From Streptomyces sp. PsTaAH-137 (GTDB taxonomy: Bacteria > Actinomycetota > Actinomycetes > Streptomycetales > Streptomycetaceae): DNA of 64,000 nt. A model generated the notes under the pieces. The model had not been told where the DNA came from. It was given only the letters and a program-made list of their open reading frames with translations, and searched no databases. The number at the start of each line of letters is the position of its first letter. Within the stretch, counting starts at the first letter, position 1. Location of the stretch: contig NZ_QLLY01000007.1 of assembly GCF_003259365.1 (NCBI RefSeq), positions 310,001 to 374,000 of the forward strand, given 5' to 3'. Shown one piece after another: positions 39,853-49,021 of this stretch. Both the position numbers and the translations under genes were made by a program.

Positions 39853-41655
39853 ATGAGTGACCCTGACACGTATCCGGGCGCCGGTGACGGCGAGGTCCCC
39901 TTCGGAGGTCCTCCAGGTACACCGGATCTGCGCGGCCCGCTGCGCTATCTGTGGTGGCTGATGGCCCGGCAGCGCGGGCGGGTCGCGGCGGGCGCGCTGC
40001 TCGGCAGCGCGTGGATGGTGGCGCTGACGCTGCCTCCGTACGTGCTGTCGCGGACGATCGACGAGGGGCTGCTGACCGGCGACTCCGGTGCTCTGTACGG
40101 CTGGTGCGGTGTGCTGCTCGGGGTCGGCGCCGTCACCGCCTGGCTGGCGATCATGCGGCATCGCACCATGACCCGGGTCCGGCTCGACGCCACGTTCCGC
40201 ACGACACGGCTGCTGACCCGGCACGCGACCGTCCTGGGCGCGGTGCTGCCGCGCCGGGTCGCGGCCGGGGAGGCCGTCGCCCTCGGCGTCGGCGACGTGG
40301 CCCGGATCAGCCAGACCCTGACGATGGCCGGCCCCGGCGTCGGCGCGGTCGTCGCGTACGTCGTGGTGGCCGTACTGCTGCTGTCGATATCAGGGCTGCT
40401 CGCGGCGGTGATCCTGCTCGGAGTGCCGCTGCTCGCCTGCTGCCTCGGGCCGCTCCTGACGCGTCTCCAGGGCGCCGAGTCGGGGTACCGCGAGCAGCAG
40501 GGCGTGCTGGCGGCGAGGCTCGCCGATCTCGTGGGCGGGCTCGGGGTGCTCGGCGGGCTCGGCGGCAAGGACGTGTACGCGCGGCGCCTGCGCCGGGACA
40601 CGGTCCTGCTGCGCGACGAGGGCTATCGGGTGGCCCGGGTGAGCAGTTGGATCCAGGCTCTGGCCGTCGGGCTGCCCGCGCTCTTCCTCGCCTGTGTCAC
40701 CTGGCTCGGCGCGCGGATGGCGGCCCGGGGCGAGATCTCCGTGGGGCAGTTGGTCGCCGTGTACGGCTATGTGGCGATGCTGGTGATCCCGGTGGAGTTC
40801 TTCATCGAGGGCGGCTACGACCTGGGGCGCGGTCTCGTCGCCACGCGTCGCGTGCTGCGGTTCCTGACGCTCGCGCCGCAGTCGCCGGAGCACCGCTCCC
40901 CCGTCGTCGGGCCGCCCGTCGGCGCGCCGCTGCACGATCCGGTCTCCGGGGTGCGGGTGGCGCCGGGCCGGCTGACGGTCCTGGCGACGGCCCGGCCCGG
41001 GGACGCGGCGGCGGTCGTGGACCGGCTCGGCCGGTTCGCGCCGTCGACGGCCACGTGGGGCGGGGTCCCCCTGGACACGATCGAGGCGGCGGAGGTGCGG
41101 CGCCGGGTGCTCGTGGCCGACGCCGAGGCGGACCTGTTCTCCGGAACGGTCCGGGAGAGCGTCGCGGGACGGCACACGCCGGACGACGACACGGTGACCC
41201 GGGCCCTGCACGCCGCTGCCGCCGACGACGTGATCGCGGGTCTGCCCGGCGGCGCCGACGCCGAACTGTTCGCCCAGGGACGCAATCTGTCGGGCGGCCA
41301 GCGCCAGCGGATACGTCTGGCGCGGGCTCTGCTCGCCGATCCGGAGGTGCTGCTCGCCGTCGAGCCGACCTCGGCCCTGGACGCCCACACCGAGGCGCGA
41401 GTCGCCGAGCGGCTGCGGTCCGCCCGGCAGGGCCGCACCACCCTGGTCACCGGCACGTCCCCGCTGCTGCTCGACCGGGCCGACATGGTGTGCTTCCTCG
41501 TCGACGGGACGGTCCGCGCCGTGGGCCCGCACCGTGAACTGCTCGCCCGCGACGCCGAGTACCGCGCGCTGGTGGCCCGCGACGCGGGCGAGACCGGGCC
41601 GGACGGCCCCGCCCCGGACGACGACACCGTGCCCGCACAAGGAGGCGCCGCGTGA
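39853..41655 (+). CDS. ABC exporter subunit A (degenerate ATP site, intact signature)
   Basis: 600 residues: six-helix membrane domain (~30-330) and ATPase domain (~350-585). The P-loop region reads VLATARPGDAAA (~376-387), without GxxGxGK(S/T). LSGGQRQR (479-486) is perfect. Walker B is VLLAVEP, with Val where the Asp is expected, and the H-loop His is missing (VTGTSPLLLD). So this subunit cannot hydrolyse ATP itself but supplies the signature to its partner's site. GTGA overlap with subunit B at 41652-41655. Confidence 0.9.
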   Translation: MSDPDTYPGAGDGEVPFGGPPGTPDLRGPLRYLWWLMARQRGRVAAGALLGSAWMVALTLPPYVLSRTIDEGLLTGDSGALYGWCGVLLGVGAVTAWLAIMRHRTMTRVRLDATFRTTRLLTRHATVLGAVLPRRVAAGEAVALGVGDVARISQTLTMAGPGVGAVVAYVVVAVLLLSISGLLAAVILLGVPLLACCLGPLLTRLQGAESGYREQQGVLAARLADLVGGLGVLGGLGGKDVYARRLRRDTVLLRDEGYRVARVSSWIQALAVGLPALFLACVTWLGARMAARGEISVGQLVAVYGYVAMLVIPVEFFIEGGYDLGRGLVATRRVLRFLTLAPQSPEHRSPVVGPPVGAPLHDPVSGVRVAPGRLTVLATARPGDAAAVVDRLGRFAPSTATWGGVPLDTIEAAEVRRRVLVADAEADLFSGTVRESVAGRHTPDDDTVTRALHAAAADDVIAGLPGGADAELFAQGRNLSGGQRQRIRLARALLADPEVLLAVEPTSALDAHTEARVAERLRSARQGRTTLVTGTSPLLLDRADMVCFLVDGTVRAVGPHRELLARDAEYRALVARDAGETGPDGPAPDDDTVPAQGGAA

Positions 41656-43397
41656 GTACCTCTTCCCCGCTCCCCGTCGCGGGACGGGCCGCCGTTCGCC
41701 GCGCCGCTCTGGACCTCGTACGGGCCGATCGTGGCGCCTTCGCGGGCGTCGTGGTGCTGAACTGCCTCGCCGCGGGCGCCGGAACCGTGGGCCCGTATCT
41801 GCTCGGCCGGATCATCGACGACGTGCGGGCGGGCACCACGGTCACCCACGTCGACCGGGCGGCCCTCGCCATCCTCTGCTTCGCCGTGGCGCAACTCCTG
41901 TGCGCGCGCTGGGCCCGGCTGGTCGGGCACCGGTTCGGGGAGCGGGCGGCGGCCCGGATCCGGGACCGGTTCGTGGAGCGGGCGCTGGCCCTGCCCGCTT
42001 CCGTGGTGGACCGGGTGGGACCCGGCGACCTCACCAACCGCGGCACGGAGGACATCGCCATCGTCGCGACGACCCTGCGCGACGCGGGGCCCGACGTGTC
42101 CGTGTCCCTCGCGCAGGCGCTGATCCTGACGGGCGCGGTGTGGGTGGTCGCCCCGTCGCTCGGCGCGGTCGCGCTGCTCGCGCTCGCCGGCATCCCGGTC
42201 GCGGTGCGCTGGTATCTGCGGCGGGCCCGCACCGCGTATCTGGCGCAGGGCGAGGCGGACTCGCACCGCGCCGAGCAGTTCGCGGCGACCGCCGCCGGGG
42301 CCCGCACCGTGGAGGCGTTCGGACTCCAGGACCGGCGGGTCGCGGCCTCCGAGCGGGCGATCCGGCACAGCCACCGCACCCGGATGCACACCCTGCACCT
42401 GCGCAGCGTGCTGTTCCCTTCGGTGGACTTCTCCTACGTGCTCCCGGTCGTCGCCGTCCTCCTGGTGGGCGGCACCCTGCACGCCCACGGGGTGCTCAGC
42501 GTCGGCGCGGTCGTCACCTGCGCCCTGTATCTGCGCCAGTTGTCGGCGCCGCTGGACACGATCCTGCTGTGGGTGGAGCAACTGCAGAGCAGCGGCGCCT
42601 CGTTCGCCCGCGTGGAGGGCATCGGCACAGCCGCGTCCGCGCCGTCGTACGACCCCGTTGAGCCGGCCGGTGACGCCGTCGAGCTGCGCGGGGTGCACTA
42701 CGCGTACGAGGGCGGGCGCGACGTGGTGCGGGGCGTCGACCTGAAGGTGCGGCCCGGCGAACGGCTCGCGCTGGTCGGGCCTTCGGGAGCGGGCAAGACC
42801 ACGCTGAGCAAGCTGCTCGCGGGGATCGACGCACCGCACTCCGGGACGGTCGCCGTGGGCGGCGTCCCGGTTACCTCGCTCGGGCCCGAACGGCTGCGCC
42901 GGCACATCGTCCTCGTCACGCAGGAGCACCATGTGTTCCTCGGCTCCGTCCGCGACAACCTGCGCCTGGCGGCGCCGGACGCCGACGACGGCCGGCTGAT
43001 GTCCGCGCTCACCGCGGTCGGCGCGCACTGGGCGGACACCCTGCCGCAGGGCCTTGACACCGAGCTCGGAGCGGGCGGCCTGCGCCTCGACGGACCGCAG
43101 TCGCAGCAGCTGGCGCTGGCCCGCGTCGTGCTCGCCGATCCGCACACCGTCGTCCTGGACGAGGCCACCGCGCTACTCGACCCGGCCACGGCCCGGCACA
43201 CCGAACGCGCTCTCGCCGCCGTCCTGCGCGGCCGCACCGTCATAGCGGTGGCCCACCGGCTGCACACGGCGCACGACGCCGACCGGGTCGCCGTGATGGA
43301 GGACGGCCGCCTCACCGAACTCGGGCCGCACGACGATCTGGTGGCGGCCGACGGGGCGTACGCGGCGCTGTGGCGCTCGTGGCACGGAGGGGTCTGA
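41652..43397 (+). CDS. ABC exporter subunit B (intact Walker motifs, degenerate signature)
   Basis: 581 residues, GTG start. Six-helix domain (~20-320), then ATPase domain: Walker A GPSGAGKTT at 376-384, Walker B VVLDEA near 500, H-loop AHRLH. The signature reads LDGPQSQQ (479-486) instead of LSGGQRQ. Together with subunit A this gives one complete composite ATP site (Walker from B, signature from A) and one dead site, as in heterodimeric exporters of the TM287/288 or BmrCD type. Lipid, peptide or drug export is plausible. Confidence 0.92.
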   Translation: MSTSSPLPVAGRAAVRRAALDLVRADRGAFAGVVVLNCLAAGAGTVGPYLLGRIIDDVRAGTTVTHVDRAALAILCFAVAQLLCARWARLVGHRFGERAAARIRDRFVERALALPASVVDRVGPGDLTNRGTEDIAIVATTLRDAGPDVSVSLAQALILTGAVWVVAPSLGAVALLALAGIPVAVRWYLRRARTAYLAQGEADSHRAEQFAATAAGARTVEAFGLQDRRVAASERAIRHSHRTRMHTLHLRSVLFPSVDFSYVLPVVAVLLVGGTLHAHGVLSVGAVVTCALYLRQLSAPLDTILLWVEQLQSSGASFARVEGIGTAASAPSYDPVEPAGDAVELRGVHYAYEGGRDVVRGVDLKVRPGERLALVGPSGAGKTTLSKLLAGIDAPHSGTVAVGGVPVTSLGPERLRRHIVLVTQEHHVFLGSVRDNLRLAAPDADDGRLMSALTAVGAHWADTLPQGLDTELGAGGLRLDGPQSQQLALARVVLADPHTVVLDEATALLDPATARHTERALAAVLRGRTVIAVAHRLHTAHDADRVAVMEDGRLTELGPHDDLVAADGAYAALWRSWHGGV

Positions 43398-43427
43398 CGG
43401 CTCCGGAGGTCCGGGCGCGGGGGCCCG

Positions 43428-44174
43428 CTACTCGTCCGCCGCGGTCTCCAGCGACGCGACGTCGAGCACCCCGTCCAACTCGGCGAGCACCGCCACGAGT
43501 CCGGGCACCTCCGCCGCGCCCTCGATCTCCATCCGGACGGCGATGGTGCCGCGCCGGCCCGACGACCCGCCGTCCCAGTCGGTGCGGTCGGTACGCACTT
43601 CGAGGACGCGGAAACCCCGGCCCGTGCACTCCTCCAGAACACGCGTCAGGACGCTGCCGCCGACCTCGTACGCGAGATGCAGGCCCGTGCGCCGCTCGGT
43701 CGCCAGGGCGGGGATCCGGCGGCTCACCCAGGGATAGCCCCGGACCACGAGGAAGTGACAGACCGTCGCGGCGATCGCGAGCAGCGGCAGTCCGCCGCCG
43801 CAGGCCATCCCTATGGCGCAGGTCAGCCAGACGGTCGCGGCCGTGGTCAGGCCCCGGACGGCGTCCCGGCGCACGAAGATCAGGCCGCCGCCGATGAATC
43901 CGATGCCCGACACGATCTGCGCCGCGACCCGGGACGGGTCGAGGGCGACTCCGTCCATGCCCAGGACGGAGTTGAAACCGTGCTGGGAGACTTCCATGAA
44001 CAGGGCGCTGCCCACGCCGACGAGCGTGTGCGTGCGCAGGCCCGCGCTCTTCTGCTGCACGGCGCGCTCGGCGCCGATCAGCGTCGACAGGACGAGCGCG
44101 AGCGCCAACTCGGCGAACTGCCGGGCGCCTTGCCCCGCCGCGGGATCGAACAGCGGCAGTGCCTGCGATGACAC
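43428..44174 (-). CDS. MgtC/SapB-family membrane protein
   Basis: 248 residues. N-terminal hydrophobic domain with the family motif GLRTHTLVGVGSALFMEVS and SGIGFIGGGLIFVRR, then four or five helices, then a soluble ACT-like C-terminal domain (~165-248). Linked to Mg2+ homeostasis and ATP-synthase control in other bacteria. GTG 44174 has AAGGAGG (44184-44190) 9 nt upstream; the in-frame TTG/ATG farther upstream has no such site. Confidence 0.88.
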   Translation of the reverse strand: MSSQALPLFDPAAGQGARQFAELALALVLSTLIGAERAVQQKSAGLRTHTLVGVGSALFMEVSQHGFNSVLGMDGVALDPSRVAAQIVSGIGFIGGGLIFVRRDAVRGLTTAATVWLTCAIGMACGGGLPLLAIAATVCHFLVVRGYPWVSRRIPALATERRTGLHLAYEVGGSVLTRVLEECTGRGFRVLEVRTDRTDWDGGSSGRRGTIAVRMEIEGAAEVPGLVAVLAELDGVLDVASLETAADE

Positions 44175-44285
44175 GAGTGCGTTCCTCCTTGCCCGGTCGG
44201 TTCCCGATGGACTCTTCAACCGTGTACGAGCCTAGTCCCGCCCCATTGGCGAGGGATTGTCAGACCCCTGCGCAAGAGTGGTGTC

Positions 44286-44543
44286 ATGCAGGGAACCTGG
44301 AATCTCGACACACACGACCGGCCGACGAAGCACCACGAGCTGGCGGCGGCCCAAGCCTGTCTGCGGCTGCTGCACACGGCGCGCGCCGCGCTGTCCGGCA
44401 CGGAGCCACCCGGGACCGCCTCGGTCCTCGCCGTGCCGATCGCCGAGGCGGACGAGGCGCTCGCGAGGGCGGGCCTCGCGGGCAACGAGGCGTGGCTGCT
44501 GGAGCGGATCTACGACCTGGGGCCGGACGACACCTCCCCTTGA
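44286..44543 (+). CDS. Small hypothetical protein
   Basis: 85 residues, mostly alpha-helical by sequence (HHELAAAQACLRLLHTARAAL, EADEALARAGLAGNEAWLLERIYDLG). I do not recognise a family. Codon use is like the neighbours. It ends 15 bp before the arylamine N-acetyltransferase ATG and is likely in the same transcript. Confidence 0.6.
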   Translation: MQGTWNLDTHDRPTKHHELAAAQACLRLLHTARAALSGTEPPGTASVLAVPIAEADEALARAGLAGNEAWLLERIYDLGPDDTSP

Positions 44544-44558
44544 CGTCACACTGGGCTC

Positions 44559-45347
44559 ATGGATCACAGCCGGGTCGATGCCTACCTCCACCGCATCGGG
44601 GCCGAGCGCCCCGCCGCGCCGACCGCCGAGGCGCTGCGCGCGCTGCACCGGGCGCATCTTGGGTCGGTGCCGTTCGAGAACCTGTCGGTGCACCTGGGTG
44701 AGGACGTCGTGCTCGAACCGGCGGCGCTCGTCTCCAAGGTGGTCGACCGGCGCCGCGGCGGCTTCTGCTACGAACTGAACGGGGCGTTCGCGGCGCTCCT
44801 CGAAGCCCTCGGCTTCGCGGTGACCCTGCTTCAGGCGCGCGTGGTCGGCAAGGACGGCCGGCCCGGCATCCCCTACGACCACATGGCGCTGCGCGTGGGC
44901 ACCGCGGACGGCGCGGAGCTGCTGGCGGACGTCGGCTTCGGCGCGTTCTGCGCCGAGCCGCTGGGGTACGGCGAGCGGGGCGAGCAGCGGGATCCGGGCG
45001 GTGTCTTCCGGGTCGAGGAGGCCGCGCACGGCGATCTGCTCGTGCTCCAGGACGGCAGCCCGCAGTACCTCCTCGACCAGCGGCCGCGCGAGCTGCGGGA
45101 CTTCGAGGCGGGCTCCTGGTACCACCGCACCTCGCCCGCCTCGCACTTCACCCAGTCCCTGGTCTGCTCGCTCCCCACCGACGACGGACGGATCACCTTG
45201 AGCGGTCATACGCTCACGACGACGGCCGCCGGTGCGCGCACGCAGACCGTCCTCGACACCGACGCCGCCGTGCTCGCCGCGTACGACCAGCGCTTCGGCA
45301 TCGTTCTCGACACCCTCCCGCCGGAACCCGAGTCCGCCGAAGGCTGA
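44559..45347 (+). CDS. nat: Arylamine N-acetyltransferase
   Basis: 262 residues, normal length. The catalytic triad is C70 (RRGGFCYELNG), H108 (YDHMAL) and D124 (LLADVGFG), in order and spacing typical of NATs. It transfers acetyl (or another acyl) from CoA to aromatic amines or hydrazines; in actinomycetes NAT relatives also take part in ansamycin release. No ansamycin cluster is seen, so xenobiotic or endogenous amine acetylation is favoured. Confidence 0.92.
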   Translation: MDHSRVDAYLHRIGAERPAAPTAEALRALHRAHLGSVPFENLSVHLGEDVVLEPAALVSKVVDRRRGGFCYELNGAFAALLEALGFAVTLLQARVVGKDGRPGIPYDHMALRVGTADGAELLADVGFGAFCAEPLGYGERGEQRDPGGVFRVEEAAHGDLLVLQDGSPQYLLDQRPRELRDFEAGSWYHRTSPASHFTQSLVCSLPTDDGRITLSGHTLTTTAAGARTQTVLDTDAAVLAAYDQRFGIVLDTLPPEPESAEG

Positions 45348-45393
45348 CCCTGCCTCCGGTCCGCTGGTTATGCTGCCGCCGAACCGTTCAGGA

Positions 45394-45402
45394 AAACGCT
45401 CA
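45394..45402. promoter_or_regulatory. Operator half-site candidate TGAGCGTTT, upstream of the DeoR/LacI gene
   Basis: The minus-strand nonamer TGAGCGTTT (plus AAACGCTCA) occurs 33 bp upstream of the regulator ATG and again at 46548-46556, just upstream of the lipoprotein gene. The nonamer is identical, but the orientation is opposite and flanks differ. Confidence 0.5.
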
Positions 45403-45434
45403 AACGAACAGCGGGTTGCGAGGGGGCCATCAGC

Positions 45435-46550
45435 ATGCGCGAACCGGTCGATCTCAGGCGGCAACGGATCCTCGCCGTGGTGCAGTCGCGCGGCGCGACA
45501 CGGGTCAGTGATCTCGCCGCGGAACTCGCGGTGTCGGTGGTGACGCTCCGCCGCGACGTGGAGGAACTCGCCCGCGAGGGCAAGCTGCGCCGCGGCCACG
45601 GCGTCGCGCGCCCGATGCTGCCGGAGACCGCGCAGGCCGCCCCGCCGGCCGACCCGCCGTCCGACGGCGGGCCGGTCGCCGTGGTGGTGCCGGAGCGGCA
45701 CGCGTATCTGTACGAGATGCTGCACGGCGCCCGCACCACGTTCGAGGAAGCCGGCATCCGGATCGGCCTGCACATCGCGCCGCCCGTCGCGGGAGCCGAA
45801 CAGCCCATCGTGGAGCGGGCGTTGGCGGACGGCGCGCGCGGCCTGCTGATCGCCCCGCGCTGGCGCAGCCGGGCCACGGAAGAGGCCGACTACACGTGGC
45901 TGGCACGGCTGTCCGTGCCCGCGGTCCTGATGGAGCGCAGGCCCCGGGCGGGCAGCGCGCTGCATGCCGTCGACACCGTGTGCACGGATCACTGGTACGG
46001 CGTCCATCTCGCGCTCGACCACCTCACCGGTCTCGGCCACCGGCGGATCGTGCTCGCCGCGCGCGACGACAGTCCGACCGCGCGCGCCCTGCGCTCGGCA
46101 TTCACCGAGATCGCCGCCGCGCACCCGGACATCGACCGGTGGGCCGTGGCGCTCAGCACCCCGGCGGCGGCGCCCGACCCGGACACGGCCGCGGCCGAAC
46201 AGCCCGTCGAACTCCCCTCTCTACTGGCGGAGTTGGATGCGACAGCCGCACTCCTGCACGGCGACGTGGACGCGCTGATGCTCGTACAGAAGCTGCGGGA
46301 CAGCGGGGTGCGGGTGCCGGAGGACTGTTCGGCGATCGCGTACGACGACGTGGTCGCCGGGCTCGGCAGCACGCCGTTGACGGCCGTGTCGCCGCCCAAG
46401 GCGGAGATCGGCCGGGCCGCGGCGGAGCTGTTGCTGCGCCGCCTGGAGCGGGGAGCGTCGTCGGGTCCGGCCCGGCGCATGGAGGTGCTGCCGGATCTGA
46501 AGGTGCGCGGTTCCACGCAGCAGGCCGCCACAACTGACCTTCAGCAATGA
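45435..46550 (+). CDS. DeoR-type HTH / LacI-type sugar-binding hybrid regulator
   Basis: 371 residues. Residues 1-~60 are a DeoR-type winged HTH (RRQRILAVVQSRGATRVSDLAAELAVSVVTLRRDVEELA). Residues ~75-355 are a periplasmic-binding-like effector domain as in LacI (VAVVVPERHAYLYEMLHGA, GLLIAPRW, AIAYDDVVAGLGSTPLTAV). The fusion is unusual but known in actinomycetes. It heads the sugar locus and probably senses the imported sugar. Its stop codon is inside the second TGAGCGTTT site, so it likely controls the downstream promoter. Confidence 0.87.
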   Translation: MREPVDLRRQRILAVVQSRGATRVSDLAAELAVSVVTLRRDVEELAREGKLRRGHGVARPMLPETAQAAPPADPPSDGGPVAVVVPERHAYLYEMLHGARTTFEEAGIRIGLHIAPPVAGAEQPIVERALADGARGLLIAPRWRSRATEEADYTWLARLSVPAVLMERRPRAGSALHAVDTVCTDHWYGVHLALDHLTGLGHRRIVLAARDDSPTARALRSAFTEIAAAHPDIDRWAVALSTPAAAPDPDTAAAEQPVELPSLLAELDATAALLHGDVDALMLVQKLRDSGVRVPEDCSAIAYDDVVAGLGSTPLTAVSPPKAEIGRAAAELLLRRLERGASSGPARRMEVLPDLKVRGSTQQAATTDLQQ

Positions 46551-46556
46551 GCGTTT
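46548..46556. promoter_or_regulatory. Operator half-site candidate TGAGCGTTT, upstream of the sugar-binding lipoprotein
   Basis: Identical nonamer to that at 45394-45402 (opposite strand). It overlaps the regulator's TGA and is followed by TTGACC (46555-46560), a possible -35. Confidence 0.5.
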
Positions 46557-46653
46557 GACCGCTTCATTTTCTTCTGATCGATCTATTGACCGAGACCGCT
46601 CAGCCGATCAGGATTCCCGTGACTCGAACACGCAGGAGCCGCGGGAGGCGCCC

Positions 46654-48006
46654 ATGCCTGGTCGACAGAGCCGTCGATCCATGCTCGCCGCGATCACCGC
46701 GCTGCCGCTGACGGGCGCCCTCGGCGCCTGCAGCGGATCGGACAGCGCGTCGCCGCAGAGCAGCAGCAAGACCGGTACCAAAGGCAGCAGAGGCACGACC
46801 ACCATCACCTTCTGGTCCGCGTTGCGCGGCAGCCAGGAAGTGGTGGACGAGTTCAACAGGACCCACGACCACATCCAGGTCCGCTTCGAGCAGATACCCT
46901 CCGGCAACGCGGGCGGCTATCTCAAGCTCAGCAACGCGGCGCGGGCGGGGAACGCCCCCGACGTCGCGACCATCGAGTACCCGCAGGTGCCGGGGTTCGC
47001 GATCGACGGTGTCGCCCGCGACATCACCTCGCTGATCAGCGACGACCTGCGGAAGAAGCTGCTGCCGCAGGCGCTCGGCCAGACCACGTTCGAAGGCCGC
47101 ACGTTCAGCGTGCCGCTCGACGTCGAGCCGACGGTGCTGCACTACCGCAAGGACCTGTTCGACAAGTACGGCTTCGAGGTGCCGGTCACCTGGGACGCGT
47201 ACGCGGACCTCGCCCGCGCCGTGCGCCGCACCGGCGGGAAGCGCAAGGTGTGCATCTTCTCCCTCGACATGGGCCTGTACTCGGGGCTCTGCTGGCAGGC
47301 CGGGGCCCAGTGGTTCGACACGTCGAAGGGCGCCTGGAACGTCTCGCTGGCCGACGCGCCCACCCGCCGCGTGTCGACGTACTGGCAGCGTCTCATCGAC
47401 GAGGACCTCGTCTACGCCAACAACCCCAACAGCCGCGCCAACGACGCCCAGATCGGCAACGGTCTGGTCCTCACCCGGCACAGCGGCGCCTGGGACGCGG
47501 GCGCGCAGATGAACGCCCGCCCCGAGCAGAAGGGGCTGTGGCGGATCGCCCCGCAGCCGCAGTGGGACCCCGACCGGCCCGCCCTCGGCACCAACGGCGG
47601 CTCGACCTTCGCCGTCACCAAGGACAGCGCGCACCCCGAGGCCGCCATGGAGTTCATCGAGTGGCAGGTCTCCAGCCCGGACGCGCTCAAGGCCCGGCTC
47701 TCCAGCGGCGCCAGCAGCCAGTACCCGGCTGTCTCCGAGCTGATCCCGGTCGGCCGCGCCGCGTTCGACCGCACGTACTACGGCGGCCAGGACATCTACA
47801 CGCTGTTCGAGCAGGAGGCCCACAAGATCCGCGACGGCTGGGTGTGGGGACCGCGGATGACCGCGACGGCGTCGGTCATGCAGGACGCCTTCACCCGCGC
47901 CGCGGCCGGCTCGGGAACGCTCGAATCGTCGATGCGCGCGACCCAGGTCGGCACGATGCCCGACCTGAAGGCGCTCGGCCTCAGGACCACCCAGCACACG
48001 ACATGA
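46654..48006 (+). CDS. ABC sugar-binding lipoprotein
   Basis: 450 residues. Twin-Arg-like n-region (RQSRRSML), hydrophobic stretch, and lipobox LGAC with Cys26, so a lipoprotein. The rest is a family-1 extracellular solute-binding fold (ITFWSALRGSQEVVDEFNR, PDVATIEYPQVPGFA, GTNGGSTFAVTKDS). GGGAGG (46643-46648) precedes ATG 46654. Binds an oligosaccharide or glycoside for the two permeases downstream. The ligand cannot be told from sequence. Confidence 0.9.
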   Translation: MPGRQSRRSMLAAITALPLTGALGACSGSDSASPQSSSKTGTKGSRGTTTITFWSALRGSQEVVDEFNRTHDHIQVRFEQIPSGNAGGYLKLSNAARAGNAPDVATIEYPQVPGFAIDGVARDITSLISDDLRKKLLPQALGQTTFEGRTFSVPLDVEPTVLHYRKDLFDKYGFEVPVTWDAYADLARAVRRTGGKRKVCIFSLDMGLYSGLCWQAGAQWFDTSKGAWNVSLADAPTRRVSTYWQRLIDEDLVYANNPNSRANDAQIGNGLVLTRHSGAWDAGAQMNARPEQKGLWRIAPQPQWDPDRPALGTNGGSTFAVTKDSAHPEAAMEFIEWQVSSPDALKARLSSGASSQYPAVSELIPVGRAAFDRTYYGGQDIYTLFEQEAHKIRDGWVWGPRMTATASVMQDAFTRAAAGSGTLESSMRATQVGTMPDLKALGLRTTQHTT

Positions 48007-48037
48007 ACGCCCGCACTCCGAAAGGCAGGTGACTCCC

Positions 48038-49021
48038 ATGACCGCGACCACCCATGCCCCCGCGACGGCGTCCGCACCGCCGCGCGACGAGGACGCCTCG
48101 GGGCGCCGGGCGCAGCGCACGGCGGGCCGCCGTCGAGGCGGCGCCGCGGGCGTCCTCATGGCCCCCTTCTTCGTCCTGCTCGTCCTGGTCTTCCTGATCC
48201 CGGTGGCCACGGCGGTGTGGCTGAGCTTCTTCAGCGACGACCAGCCCGGCCTCGGCTTCGGCCCGGAGCGCACGGTCTTCGTGGGCCTGCGCAGTTACGC
48301 GGCCGTGCTCACCGACCCGACGTTCCTGTCCGGGCTCGCCACCGTCGGCCTGTACTGCCTGATCTACATCCCGCTGATGGTGATCGGCTCGCTCGCGCTG
48401 GCGCTGCTGCTCGACTCGGGCGTCGTACGGCTGCGGGCCTGGGCCCAGCTGGGCCTTTTCCTGCCGCACGCGGTGCCCGGGATCATCGCCGCGCTGATCT
48501 GGCTGTACCTGTACACCCCGGGGATCAGCCCGATCATCGAGGCGTTCGCCAAGGGCGACATCACCGTCGACTTCCTCGGCCTGCACACCACGATCCCGTC
48601 GATCGTGAACATCGCCCTGTGGTCCAACCTCGGCTACAACATGGTCGTCTTCTACGCGGCTTTGCAGGCCGTCCCCCGTGAGGTCCTGGAGGCGTCGGTC
48701 GTCGACGGGGCCGGGCCGGTGCGTACCGCGCTCCAGGTCAAGACCCCGCTGGTGCGGTCGTCGATCGTCATGGTCGCGATGTTCACCCTGATCTGGGCGC
48801 TGCAACTGTTCACCGAACCGGCGCTGCTGCACCAGTCGTCGGCGATGGTCGGCGCCCGCTTCTCGCCGAGCATGTACATCTACGACGCGGCCTTCAGCCG
48901 GAACAACTACTCGCTCGCGGCGGCCGCCTCGGTGATCCTCCTCGTCATCACGATCGCCGTGTCCTACGGCGTCACCCGCTGGACCAACCGTGTCGAGGCC
49001 GCAGAGGAGAACGCCCGATGA
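48038..49021 (+). CDS. ABC sugar permease (MalF-like)
   Basis: 327 residues, six predicted helices, and the EAA-type loop (EASVVDGAGPVRTALQVKTPLVR) that docks on the ATPase. ATG 48038 has AGG 8 nt upstream; GTG 48029 is an alternative. Overlaps the next permease by 4 bp (ATGA at 49018). No ATPase gene lies in the locus, so a shared MsiK-type ATPase elsewhere is expected, as usual in Streptomyces. Confidence 0.9.
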   Translation: MTATTHAPATASAPPRDEDASGRRAQRTAGRRRGGAAGVLMAPFFVLLVLVFLIPVATAVWLSFFSDDQPGLGFGPERTVFVGLRSYAAVLTDPTFLSGLATVGLYCLIYIPLMVIGSLALALLLDSGVVRLRAWAQLGLFLPHAVPGIIAALIWLYLYTPGISPIIEAFAKGDITVDFLGLHTTIPSIVNIALWSNLGYNMVVFYAALQAVPREVLEASVVDGAGPVRTALQVKTPLVRSSIVMVAMFTLIWALQLFTEPALLHQSSAMVGARFSPSMYIYDAAFSRNNYSLAAAASVILLVITIAVSYGVTRWTNRVEAAEENAR

